Below, in pieces: positions 7,991 through 15,761 of a DNA stretch of 44,974 nucleotides. Positions within the stretch are counted from its first letter, which is position 1; the number at the start of each line of letters is the position of its first letter. The notes under the pieces were generated by a model. It had not been told where the DNA came from. It was given only the letters and a program-made list of their open reading frames with translations, and made no database searches. The position numbers and the translations under genes were made by a program. The DNA lies in the NCBI GenBank assembly GCA_001516045.1, contig LOEW01000197.1:1-44974 (forward strand). The letters are read 5' to 3'. The stretch comes from Desulfosporosinus sp. BRH_c37. GTDB taxonomy: Bacteria; Bacillota; Desulfitobacteriia; Desulfitobacteriales; Desulfitobacteriaceae.

Positions 7991-8983
7991 ATGTCCACAT
8001 TGGCTATGGGTGAGAGGTTTGCTGAGTTGTTTGGGGTACCGGAATTTGTCGTTCCCCATTTGTCTTGTTTTGTGTCTGAACGTGAAATGGATTTAGTGGT
8101 CATAATGGATGGTCAGAAGTGTTCTGTTTCTGAATTAGCTGTAAAGTTGAAATGTACGCAAATCCAAACCCGGGACCTGCTGGAGAGTAGCTATCTTGAG
8201 TCCGTTGTCAATAAAGAAGAGTGTGGTGGGGAACTGGTTTATTTTGCTTCTCATTTCTATGATAGGTTGGATTATCTCTGTAAATTTGACGAGAAGTATC
8301 AGGTAGACCAAGAACTGTATGCTGCTTTGAACGAGTGGTGCTATGAAGTATACGCAGATCGGATGGGTCCGTATTTGGATAAGCTTCAGAAAAGGGAAGA
8401 TGTGGCTAGGGCGCCGGAAACGTTTGAATTGATAGAGAAACTGGAAGAGTTATTTGATTCCGTTCGTGAAATCCGCTTAGTACCTTGTAATTGTCGAAAG
8501 TTAGCAGGTCACTGCAGCAGGCCTACAGAAACTTGTTTGAGCTTTGATCATTCCATAACAGACCGTACTTTTGGTCAATCTCTCACGAAAGAAGAGGCCA
8601 AAGAGATCGTGAAAGCCGCTCATAGGAACGGTTTGATGCATCAGGTGAACAGTGACTGGCGGACCAACGGGTTGGCTTGGATGTGTAACTGTTGTTCCTG
8701 CTGTTGTTACCCGACACGTCTGGCTCAAGAAAGGGGAACAAAGGGCATATTTCCAGTTATTCAATACGTGGCTCAGGTTGATTCAGTCAAGTGTACACAT
8801 TGTGGGGCCTGCACTAAACGGTGCCATTTTTCGGCGTTTTATGTGAGTGGAGCGGAAACTGTGGTGAATGGCAAGAACCGGAGGAGCGTTGAATTTGACC
8901 CGGGAAAATGTTGGGGATGTGGAATCTGTGTCGAGACTTGCCCACATGAGGCAATTTCCATGCGTGCTCTAGAGAATCGTTAA
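7991..8983 (+). CDS. Cysteine-rich dicluster ferredoxin-like protein
   Basis: This 330-residue protein has a soluble N-terminal half with a winged-helix look (about residues 20-75, SVSELAVKLKCTQIQTRDLLE). Two unusual cysteine groups follow: CNCRKLAGHC with a further Cys (about 165-179), and CNCCSCCCYP (about 231-240). Two standard 4Fe-4S motifs come last, CTHCGACTKRC and CWGCGICVETCP (about 267-320). Ferredoxin-type clusters carry low-potential electrons. Between a betaine-type importer and corrinoid methyltransferases, a role in reductive reactivation of the corrinoid protein is an inference. It is not the RamA/RACo-type activator. ATG at 7991 is preferred over TTG at 7988, with AAAGGCAGG upstream. 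Confidence 0.75.
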   Translation: MSTLAMGERFAELFGVPEFVVPHLSCFVSEREMDLVVIMDGQKCSVSELAVKLKCTQIQTRDLLESSYLESVVNKEECGGELVYFASHFYDRLDYLCKFDEKYQVDQELYAALNEWCYEVYADRMGPYLDKLQKREDVARAPETFELIEKLEELFDSVREIRLVPCNCRKLAGHCSRPTETCLSFDHSITDRTFGQSLTKEEAKEIVKAAHRNGLMHQVNSDWRTNGLAWMCNCCSCCCYPTRLAQERGTKGIFPVIQYVAQVDSVKCTHCGACTKRCHFSAFYVSGAETVVNGKNRRSVEFDPGKCWGCGICVETCPHEAISMRALENR

Positions 8984-9006
8984 GAGGGTCTCTTTATACT
9001 TATCAG

Positions 9007-9047
9007 AACACTTCCCCGATCAACAGAGTGAACGAGGGAGTGTTTTT
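9007..9047 (+). terminator. Rho-independent terminator after the ferredoxin-like gene
   Basis: AACACTTCCCCG pairs with CGAGGGAGTGTT with small mismatches, and is followed by TTTTTAATT. It separates the ferredoxin-like gene from the sigma-54-controlled methyltransferase operon. Confidence 0.8.
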
Positions 9048-9111
9048 AATTATTAGATCTGAAATCAAGAACAGGGCTAGAGTCTATATTAAGGATGGCA
9101 GGCAATGCGGA

Positions 9112-9145
9112 TGCAAAATTTATGGCGACGCATAAAATTTTTGCA
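9112..9145. promoter_or_regulatory. Candidate upstream activator site (inverted repeat)
   Basis: TGCAAAATTTATG (9112-9124) and CATAAAATTTTTGCA (9131-9145) form an imperfect inverted repeat around GCGACG. A related half site, AAATTTTATGCAT, follows near 9191-9203. The repeat lies about 180 bases before the sigma-54 promoter at 9320, the usual distance for an enhancer bound by a Fis-type sigma-54 activator. The regulator at 1764 is the obvious candidate protein. A similar TGCAAAAT-like half site occurs near 3207-3219. The rest of the 9048-9410 gap shows only the promoter and a short direct repeat (GCATAAGATTTAAA/GCAAGATTTAAA). Confidence 0.5.
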
Positions 9146-9319
9146 GTTTGAACACATTGTCATTGGCACAGAATATTAGGAAACACTGCCTAAATTTTAT
9201 GCATTAGAGCTTTCCATAATTATGAGAGAGCACATTGGATTGTGGGAACGGGCAAGGTCAAGCCATTATAGATGCGGGAAATGATAGTTCCGTCAGAAAT
9301 GCAAGCTTCCACGTTAGTT

Positions 9320-9335
9320 TGGTACGAAAATTGCA
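9320..9335 (+). promoter_or_regulatory. Sigma-54 (-24/-12) promoter for the methyltransferase operon
   Basis: TGGTACGAAAATTGCA has the GG-N10-GC spacing and the full TTGCA -12 box. It lies about 76 bases upstream of the ATG at 9411, after a terminator, and downstream of a candidate enhancer palindrome. Confidence 0.82.
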
Positions 9336-9410
9336 TAAGATTTAAAAGAGAACTTTAGTTGGAATTATGCAAGATTTAAAGCCAAGGAAGATAAAAGGAG
9401 GAAACGTCTG

Positions 9411-10874
9411 ATGAAAAAGATTCGCTCCAATAGTATAGAGCAAGCCACTCCAATGCTAAGGTGGGTCAGTGAGGGGCAGATCGAGGAGATCCATCTCGCA
9501 ACCTTGGAGGTTCTGGAACGTACGGGAGTTAAAGTTGATCATCCTGAAGCATTACAGTTGTTGAAAGATGCCGGATGTATTGTTAATGAGCATCGTGTTC
9601 GGATTCCGAGTTGGTTGGTAGAGGAATGCATTCGTATGGCGCCGAGCAAGATTGTGGTTGCCAACCGGAAGGGTCAACGAGTTATGCCCCTGGAGAAGAA
9701 CAGGACCTATTTTGGGACCGGTTCGGATCTTCCCTTTACCGTAGATCTGGAAACTGGTGAGCGGCGGCGTTCTACGAAGAAGGACGTTGAATTAGCTTGT
9801 CGGGTTATGGACTATTTACCCAACTACGATTTTGTCATGAGTTACGCCATCGCCTCAGATCAGAACTCTATAGTTAGCGACTTGCATCAATTGGACGCTA
9901 TGGTAACAAATACTATCAAACCGATGATTGTTACCGCCCATGACGAAATTAACATGCGGGCTCAATTAGAGATGGCGGTTTTAGTAGCAGGAGGCAGGGA
10001 GGAACTTAGGAAGAATCCGTTTCTTATTCTCTACTCTGAGCCAATCTCTCCATTAGTGCACACCAATGATGGTGTTGCTAAGATGTTTGCCTGTTTTGAA
10101 TATGGAGTGCCTGTGGTTTATACTCCAGGTATTTTGTCAGGAGCCACTACACCGGTCACGAAAGCTGGTACCATTGTTTTAATGAACGCGGAGGCTCTGG
10201 CGGGGGTAGTCATGGCTCAATTAAAGCAAAAAGGTGCCCCTATCATTATTGGAGGCGGGGCGACTCCTATGGATATGAGGAGTACTGCTACCCTGTATGG
10301 ATCCCCGGAAACCATGATGAATTACGCGATCATGACTCAATTATCCCAGTTTTACGGGATTCCGAACTTTACAGAAGCTGGTTGTGTAAATTCACCGGTC
10401 CCGGATGCTCAGGCCGGTATGGAAGCAGGAACTGGGATCTTAATGGCCCAGTTAATGGGTGCCAACTTGGTCCATGATGTGGGATACCTTGAAGGCGGAA
10501 AAACTGGTTCTTTAACCTTCCTTACTATGTGCAATGATTTCATGGATGCCGCGCGTTACATGGGTCGGGGAACACGAATTGATGAGGAGACGCTCGCCGT
10601 GGATGTGATCGATGAGGTTGGACCGGGTGGAAACTACGTTGCCCATACTCATACCTTTGAAAACTTCCGCAAAGAAATTTGGACCCCAAAACAGTTTAAT
10701 CGTTCGGGCTGGGATACTTGGGAAGAGCAGGGATCTAAAACAGTTGAAGATAACGCTGCTGAATTGGCCAAAGAGATTGTTGCTACCCATACCTCCGAAT
10801 TGTTAGATGAAAAGATCCGCACAGGATTAACTGAGATTATTGTAGAAACAGAGCGGGTTAAGAATTTAATATAA
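9411..10874 (+). CDS. MttB-family (non-pyrrolysine) quaternary-amine methyltransferase 1
   Basis: This 487-residue protein is of the trimethylamine methyltransferase family (MttB, COG5598). Its hallmarks are ATLEVLERTGVKVDHPEAL at the start, then FGTGSDLPF near residue 101 and the GGGATPMDMRS and GGNYVAHTHT blocks. There is no in-frame amber codon, so it belongs to the pyrrolysine-free branch that includes the glycine betaine methyltransferase MtgB and enzymes for proline betaine, carnitine and butyrobetaine. Such enzymes move one N-methyl group from a quaternary amine to a Co(I) corrinoid protein. The ATG follows AAAGGAGG. It is the first gene after the sigma-54 promoter and is followed 95 bases later by a paralogue. 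The substrate is unknown. Confidence 0.9.
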   Translation: MKKIRSNSIEQATPMLRWVSEGQIEEIHLATLEVLERTGVKVDHPEALQLLKDAGCIVNEHRVRIPSWLVEECIRMAPSKIVVANRKGQRVMPLEKNRTYFGTGSDLPFTVDLETGERRRSTKKDVELACRVMDYLPNYDFVMSYAIASDQNSIVSDLHQLDAMVTNTIKPMIVTAHDEINMRAQLEMAVLVAGGREELRKNPFLILYSEPISPLVHTNDGVAKMFACFEYGVPVVYTPGILSGATTPVTKAGTIVLMNAEALAGVVMAQLKQKGAPIIIGGGATPMDMRSTATLYGSPETMMNYAIMTQLSQFYGIPNFTEAGCVNSPVPDAQAGMEAGTGILMAQLMGANLVHDVGYLEGGKTGSLTFLTMCNDFMDAARYMGRGTRIDEETLAVDVIDEVGPGGNYVAHTHTFENFRKEIWTPKQFNRSGWDTWEEQGSKTVEDNAAELAKEIVATHTSELLDEKIRTGLTEIIVETERVKNLI

Positions 10875-10969
10875 TATGAGTTGAAGCTGAAGAAATTAAG
10901 GAAAAGATAGAAATAGGAAATTCAACTTGTAAATTAAGGTCGTTAGGCAGAACGAAGGGGGTACTGTGT

Positions 10970-12412
10970 ATGGGAGTAGGAAGTTCACATGGAAACGGGT
11001 TGTTTTTTCGAACGCTTACAGAAAAACAAGCTGAGGAAATTCATTTGGCCAGTTGTCAAATTCTCGAAGAAACAGGTATGGTCATTTATCATGAGGAGGC
11101 GGTCGAGCTGCTTCGGCAGGCAGGGGCCTTAGTAGAGAACGGTAACCGAGTATATTTTCCTACCTATCTTGTGAAGAAAGCACTGCAATCGGCACCTTCG
11201 CGCGTGACCTTATATAACCGAAACGGGGAAGCAGCGCTCCATTTAGAAGGATCTAATGTTTACTTTGGTACAGGATCAGACACAATGAACTATCTAGATC
11301 CGTTTAGTCAGGAAAGACGCAGTTGGTGCCAAGAGGATGTGGCTAACGCCATTAAAATCTGCGACAGCCTGCCAAATATCGACTTTGTGATGTCTATGGG
11401 CCTTTTATCCGATGTAGGTCCTCGAATGATTAATCGTGAACAATATGCCATCATGGTCCAGAATACTGTGAAACCACAGGTGGTCATCGCTGAGGATGGG
11501 GATACTCTTCAGGATATTATCGAGATGGCGGCGGGTGCCGTAGGTGGGAAGGAACGCCTGCGCCAGAAACCACTGTTTATGGTCTACACCGAGCCGACGT
11601 CGCCACTCCAGCACCCTAAAGAATCAGTAGATAAATTATTGATTGCCGCAGAAAATGGGGTTCCAACAAATTTTGCCTGCGGCGGGGTTGCAGGGGCCTC
11701 GGTTCCCACGACGCTTGGAGGAGCATTAGTTCAGGCCAATGCCGAAGCATTGAGCGGATTAGTTATTCATCAATTGAAAGCTCCGGGGGCACCGTTTGTT
11801 TACGGTTATGGTAATTCTCCTCTGGATATGCGGACCATGCAGGCGGTTTATGGAACCCCCGAAGCTCTACTTTTCCAAGGGGGAGCTGTTGATCTGGCCC
11901 ACTATTACCAACTTCCATCTTGGGGGTATGCCGGGTGTTGCAATGCTAAGGTTTGTGATGAACAAGCGATAGTAGAATCGACAATGTTCACAGTCATGGG
12001 CGCACTTCAGGGTTGCAATATTATGCATGATGTATTCTATATGGAATTTGGTTTAACTGGATCTTTGGAGTTACTCGTAATTTCTAATGAGGTCATCGGT
12101 CGGACCAGACGATTGCTGAAAGGTATTGACATAGATAAAGAATCCTTAGGGGTTGAGGCGATCATGCGGGTTGGCCCGGGTGGTAATTTCCTAGGGGATG
12201 AACATACTGCCAAACATTTTCGGGAGAATTGGCGGCCGGAACTTTCGGATTTTAACAGTTATGAGAATTGGTCAGAGAATGGGAGTAAGACCATGGCCGA
12301 GCGTGCCAGAGAAAGGATTAAACATATCCTCGAAACTCACCAACCTGAACCTGTAACTGAAACGGTAAGGAAAAGGATTGAAACGGTTCTCAGAGAAGCA
12401 CGAGAAAAATAA
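10970..12412 (+). CDS. MttB-family (non-pyrrolysine) quaternary-amine methyltransferase 2
   Basis: This second MttB homologue has 480 residues and shares its layout with the gene at 9411: SCQILEETGMVIYHEEAV, FGTGSDTMNYLDPF, NSPLDMRTMQAVYGTPEA and GPGGNFLGDEHTAKHFRENW. The two paralogues differ clearly in the central region (here GYAGCCNAKVCDEQAIVE, against EAGCVNSPVPDAQAGME), which suggests different substrates or successive methylation states rather than a recent duplicate. No internal amber codon is present. The next gene, encoding a corrinoid protein, begins 24 bases after the stop, so both methyltransferases probably use the same corrinoid partner. Confidence 0.9.
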   Translation: MGVGSSHGNGLFFRTLTEKQAEEIHLASCQILEETGMVIYHEEAVELLRQAGALVENGNRVYFPTYLVKKALQSAPSRVTLYNRNGEAALHLEGSNVYFGTGSDTMNYLDPFSQERRSWCQEDVANAIKICDSLPNIDFVMSMGLLSDVGPRMINREQYAIMVQNTVKPQVVIAEDGDTLQDIIEMAAGAVGGKERLRQKPLFMVYTEPTSPLQHPKESVDKLLIAAENGVPTNFACGGVAGASVPTTLGGALVQANAEALSGLVIHQLKAPGAPFVYGYGNSPLDMRTMQAVYGTPEALLFQGGAVDLAHYYQLPSWGYAGCCNAKVCDEQAIVESTMFTVMGALQGCNIMHDVFYMEFGLTGSLELLVISNEVIGRTRRLLKGIDIDKESLGVEAIMRVGPGGNFLGDEHTAKHFRENWRPELSDFNSYENWSENGSKTMAERARERIKHILETHQPEPVTETVRKRIETVLREAREK

Positions 12413-12436
12413 TAATTTGAGGAGGAATAGTTAATA

Positions 12437-13069
12437 ATGAGTGATTTTGACAGTTTGGCTCAAATAGTGATTAATGGCGATTTTGGAGGGGCGAAAAGTT
12501 TAACTCAGAAAATGATTGATAATAATGTGGATCCTATAGAGATTATTAATCAAGGATTAATGGCTGGGATGAATGTTGTCGGAGTCCGTTTTAAAGCCGG
12601 TGATATGTATGTCCCAGAGGTTATGATGTCTGCTAGGGCCATGAGCACGGGGATAGAGCTAGTCAAACCGTTGATTGCCGACAAAGATATGCCTACTGCT
12701 GGTAAAGTGTTGATCGGAACGGTAAAGGGTGATCTGCATGATATCGGCAAGAAACTTGTAGTTATGATGTTGGAAAGTGCTGGGTTTGAGATTATTGACT
12801 TGGGTGTTGATATTGACCCTGCTACTTTTGTTAAAGCTGTGAAGGAGCATAACCCTCAGGTTATCGGTATGTCTGCTCTTTTGACGACGACGATGCTGTC
12901 TATGAAAGATACAATTGAGGCTTTGAAGAAAGAGGGCTTACGCGATACCGTCAAGATCATAATCGGAGGGGCTCCGATAACCCAAGGTTTTGCTGAGCAA
13001 ATTGGTGCCGATGGGTATGCGCCCGATGCTGCTGCAGCAACAGAATTATGTCGACGCATAATCGCCTAA
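12437..13069 (+). CDS. Methyltransferase cognate corrinoid (B12-binding) protein
   Basis: This 210-residue protein has an N-terminal helical cap domain (about 1-85) and a Rossmann-like B12 domain. The cobalt-ligand motif DLHDIG is near residues 99-104, where His replaces the lower axial base. It is followed by GMSALLTT and IIIGGAPIT, the SxL and GG elements of the family. It carries the methyl group from an MttB enzyme to the methyl-THF methyltransferase. The ATG follows GAGGAGGAAT. Its close spacing to both neighbours makes it part of the operon starting at 9411. Confidence 0.95.
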   Translation: MSDFDSLAQIVINGDFGGAKSLTQKMIDNNVDPIEIINQGLMAGMNVVGVRFKAGDMYVPEVMMSARAMSTGIELVKPLIADKDMPTAGKVLIGTVKGDLHDIGKKLVVMMLESAGFEIIDLGVDIDPATFVKAVKEHNPQVIGMSALLTTTMLSMKDTIEALKKEGLRDTVKIIIGGAPITQGFAEQIGADGYAPDAAAATELCRRIIA

Positions 13070-13131
13070 CGTATAAAGGCGGCATTTTTCAATCTTAACT
13101 AACTTATTCACTAGCATCAGGAGGAATGAAC

Positions 13132-13932
13132 GTGCTAATTATCGGTGAATTGATCAACACCAGTAGAAAAGCTGTCAGAGAGGCCGTGGAGACTCAGGAT
13201 GCAGAGTATATTCGCCAGCTGGCTAAAGCGCAAATTGATGCTGGGGCTAATTATCTGGATGTTAACTGCGGTACAATGATTTTTAATGAATTAGAAATGA
13301 TGGAGTGGCTTGTCAATACTGTTCAGGAAGCGGTGGAAGCCCCGCTGTGCATTGACAGTCCTAACCCTCAAGCTATTGAAAAGGGACTTTCTCTAGTCAA
13401 ATACGGACAACCTTTAATCAACTCCATTACGGCTGAGGTCGAACGATTCCATCAGATTCTGCCAATGGTCCAAAAATACAAAGCCAAAATCGTCGCCTTG
13501 TGTATGGATGATACCGGAATTCCTGAGACTGCAGAGAAACGAATGCATGTGGTGAAAAATCTGTATCAAAGCCTAACTGAAGCAGGAGTTCCGGAAGATG
13601 ATATTTATTTTGACCCCTTGGTTACGCCTGTAAGTACTGGTGATCGAGCTGGGTTAGAGGTCTTGGAAACCTTAGCTCTAATTAGTAAAGAATACACTAA
13701 TGTGCATAAGGTTTGTGGGTTGAGTAATGTTTCCTTTGGACTACCTAATCGTAAGGTTCTGAACCAGTTGTTTTTGGTACAGACCATGACAATGGGTATG
13801 GATAGTTATATTTTGGATCCGCTTGACCGAGTGATGATGGGCTTTGTCCATGGTGCCAAAGCTTTGCTGGGGCTTGACTCGTACTGTGGAAATTATTTAT
13901 CAGCACATCGCAAGGGGCTATACCAGTCCTAA
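13132..13932 (+). CDS. Methyltetrahydrofolate:corrinoid methyltransferase (MtgA/AcsE-like)
   Basis: The protein has about 266 residues with the pterin-binding TIM-barrel pattern: IIGELINTSRKAV at the start, DAGANYLDVNCGT, APLCIDSPNPQAIEKGL, and VCGLSNVSFGLPNR toward the end. It would pass the methyl group from the corrinoid protein to tetrahydrofolate, feeding the Wood-Ljungdahl methyl branch. GTG at 13132 is favoured over ATG at 13126, because AGGAGG (13119-13124) sits two bases before the ATG but seven before the GTG, and the family typically begins M-L-I-I-G-E. A modest hairpin follows the stop. Confidence 0.92.
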   Translation: MLIIGELINTSRKAVREAVETQDAEYIRQLAKAQIDAGANYLDVNCGTMIFNELEMMEWLVNTVQEAVEAPLCIDSPNPQAIEKGLSLVKYGQPLINSITAEVERFHQILPMVQKYKAKIVALCMDDTGIPETAEKRMHVVKNLYQSLTEAGVPEDDIYFDPLVTPVSTGDRAGLEVLETLALISKEYTNVHKVCGLSNVSFGLPNRKVLNQLFLVQTMTMGMDSYILDPLDRVMMGFVHGAKALLGLDSYCGNYLSAHRKGLYQS

Positions 13933-13944
13933 TGGCCTTAATAA

Positions 13945-13968
13945 ACAGTAGTCCTTAGGGGCTACTGT
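13945..13968 (+). terminator. Hairpin after the methyltransferase operon
   Basis: ACAGTAG (13945-13951) pairs with CTACTGT (13962-13968), extended by CC/GG around a short loop, and followed by a weak T run (CTGTTTA). It may reduce rather than stop transcription into hutH. The rest of the gap up to 14183 holds a repeat (13979-14003) and a small hairpin CCTCCAC/GTGGGGG (14066-14087). No promoter is clear. Confidence 0.45.
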
Positions 13969-13978
13969 ACCTGTTTAC

Positions 13979-14003
13979 CGAGGCACGATGCACGAGGTTC
14001 GAG
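13979..14003. repeat. GAGGCACGA/GGTTCGA degenerate repeat R5, copy 1
   Basis: CGAGGCACGATGCACGAGG is followed by TTCGAGA. The same words, in both orientations, make up 28850-28977 between queA and tgt. They are short degenerate palindromic words with no coding potential. Confidence 0.5.
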
Positions 14004-14183
14004 ACGCGAAGGTCGGGTGCATGTACTTTTACAGGCTTGGCAGATTGTGTGGGATGTTCATGGAACCTCCACTTTGAGACGTGGGGGACTTTAGGAATGA
14101 TTTAAGGTTATATAGGGGAAATTATGTCCTAACGACCTCGCTGAATTCCGATGGGTTATTTGAGCTTAGAGGAGTGGCATGTT

Positions 14184-15761
14184 ATGAGTGGAGTCTCAGC
14201 GGAACATCTGAATGTTATAAGGTTGGACGGGGAAACACTCACACTGGAGCAGGTGGTTGCTGTGGCCCGGTTCGGTGCCATGGTGGACTTGCACTCGGTA
14301 GCCAAGGAGAAGATCCAAAGATCAAGAGAGTATGTAGATCAGCTGATTATAGAAAATCAATTAGTTTACGGGATTACAACAGGTTTTGGAATGTTTAGTG
14401 ATGTGGTAATATCCAAAGAAGATGCCAGAAAACTGCAACGTAACCTCATCATGAGTCATTCAACAGGCGTGGGAGAGCCCCTTCCCGCTGAGGTAGTGAG
14501 AGCTATACTGCTACTTCGGGCCAACGCTTTAGCAAAAGGGTTTTCCGGCATACGGCTTTCTACCTTGGAAACATTACTTGAGGTGCTTAATTCGGGGATT
14601 GTCCCAGTCGTACCGGAGAAAGGATCACTGGGGGCTAGCGGAGATTTGGCGCCTTTGTCCCATATGGTTTTGGTTTTGCTTGGTGAGGGGGAAGCATTTT
14701 ATAAAGGGCGTCGGATGAGTGGGCAGGAGGCCTTAGCTCAAGCGGGGATAGCGCCCGTAGTTTTGGAAGGGAAAGAGGGTTTGGCTTTAATCAACGGAAC
14801 CCAAGTTATGACGGCGATTGCGGCTTTGGCAGTCTGGGATGCAGAACTTTTATGGGAGTCCGCGAATATTACGGCAGCTTTATCCTTCGAGGCTCTAGAA
14901 GGGATTCTTGATGCGTTTGATCCAAAGATCCATGCCGTGCGTCCTCATAGGGGTCAGATTGATGTGGCCAAGCAAATTCGTCTTCTTACTGAGGGGAGTA
15001 CGTTTATAGCAGGTGAACGACGCCCCAGAGTCCAGGACGCTTACTCAATTCGTTGTGTTCCCCAAGTACATGGACCATCAGGGGATGCGGTAGCGTATGT
15101 GAAGAAAGTCGTGGAAATCGAGATGAATTCGGTGACGGATAATCCCATAATCTTCCCAGAAGAGAAGCAAGTATTCTCAGGCGGGAATTTTCACGGACAA
15201 CCCATTGCCTTAGCGATGGATTTTCTTGGGATTGCCATGGCAGAGCTGGCCAACATCGCTGAGCGGCGATTGGAGCGTTTGGTGAATCCATACTTAAGTG
15301 GGCTCCCAGCGTTTTTAACGCCCAACGGGGGTCTGAATTCAGGGTTTATGATTGTACAGTATTCCGCTGCTTCACTGGTTTCCGAAAATAAGACTTTGGC
15401 CCATCCGGCTAGTGTGGATTCGATCCCTTCCTCCGCGAACCAAGAAGACCACGTTAGCATGGGAACGATTGCGGCCCGTAAGGCTCGAAATATCATTGAA
15501 AATACAGCCCATGTTTTGGCGATGGAACTACTGGCGGCCTGTCAAGCCGTTGATTTAAGAATAGGAAAAGAGGAACTTAAACTCGGGAGAGGCAGCGAGG
15601 GTGCTTACACCCTTGTTCGGTCCAAGGTAAGCACACTTGGAGAGGATCGTGTCATGTATCCGGATATTCAAAGTGCTAAAGAGTTAGTTTCCTCAGGAAA
15701 ACTTGCGATGACGGTTCGGTATAAGCTGCAGCCGAAAGGAGTGAACTGCCATGTTCAATAA
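14184..15761 (+). CDS. hutH: Histidine ammonia-lyase
   Basis: The 525-residue protein carries the GSLGASGDLAPL motif, whose Ala-Ser-Gly (about residues 150-152) cyclises into the MIO cofactor. It also has the YGITTGFGMF motif with the active-site Tyr, and HGQPIALAMD/NPYLSGLP further on. It removes ammonia from L-histidine to give urocanate. The intact MIO triad indicates ordinary alpha-amine elimination. ATG at 14184 is chosen because of AGAGGAG nine bases upstream, and an upstream start at 14151 lacks a good site. Its 3' end overlaps hutU by 11 bases. Substrates other than histidine, such as methylated histidines, cannot be excluded from sequence. Confidence 0.95.
   Translation: MSGVSAEHLNVIRLDGETLTLEQVVAVARFGAMVDLHSVAKEKIQRSREYVDQLIIENQLVYGITTGFGMFSDVVISKEDARKLQRNLIMSHSTGVGEPLPAEVVRAILLLRANALAKGFSGIRLSTLETLLEVLNSGIVPVVPEKGSLGASGDLAPLSHMVLVLLGEGEAFYKGRRMSGQEALAQAGIAPVVLEGKEGLALINGTQVMTAIAALAVWDAELLWESANITAALSFEALEGILDAFDPKIHAVRPHRGQIDVAKQIRLLTEGSTFIAGERRPRVQDAYSIRCVPQVHGPSGDAVAYVKKVVEIEMNSVTDNPIIFPEEKQVFSGGNFHGQPIALAMDFLGIAMAELANIAERRLERLVNPYLSGLPAFLTPNGGLNSGFMIVQYSAASLVSENKTLAHPASVDSIPSSANQEDHVSMGTIAARKARNIIENTAHVLAMELLAACQAVDLRIGKEELKLGRGSEGAYTLVRSKVSTLGEDRVMYPDIQSAKELVSSGKLAMTVRYKLQPKGVNCHVQ

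Noticed and set aside
7413..7991. Plus-strand frames over the hairpin elements
   Set aside because: The bases form long stems on both strands, and frames of about 75-100 residues there lack ribosome sites and look random.
9166..9180. TGGCACAGAATATTAG as a sigma-54 promoter
   Set aside because: The -24 box fits, but no GC follows at ten bases. The site at 9320 fits much better.
9411..12412. Pyrrolysine-containing trimethylamine methyltransferases
   Set aside because: Neither gene has an internal UAG, and both frames are continuous from start to end.
14036..14051. TGGCAGATTGTGTGGG as a sigma-54 promoter for hutH
   Set aside because: The -12 element has GG in place of GC, and no TTGC is present.
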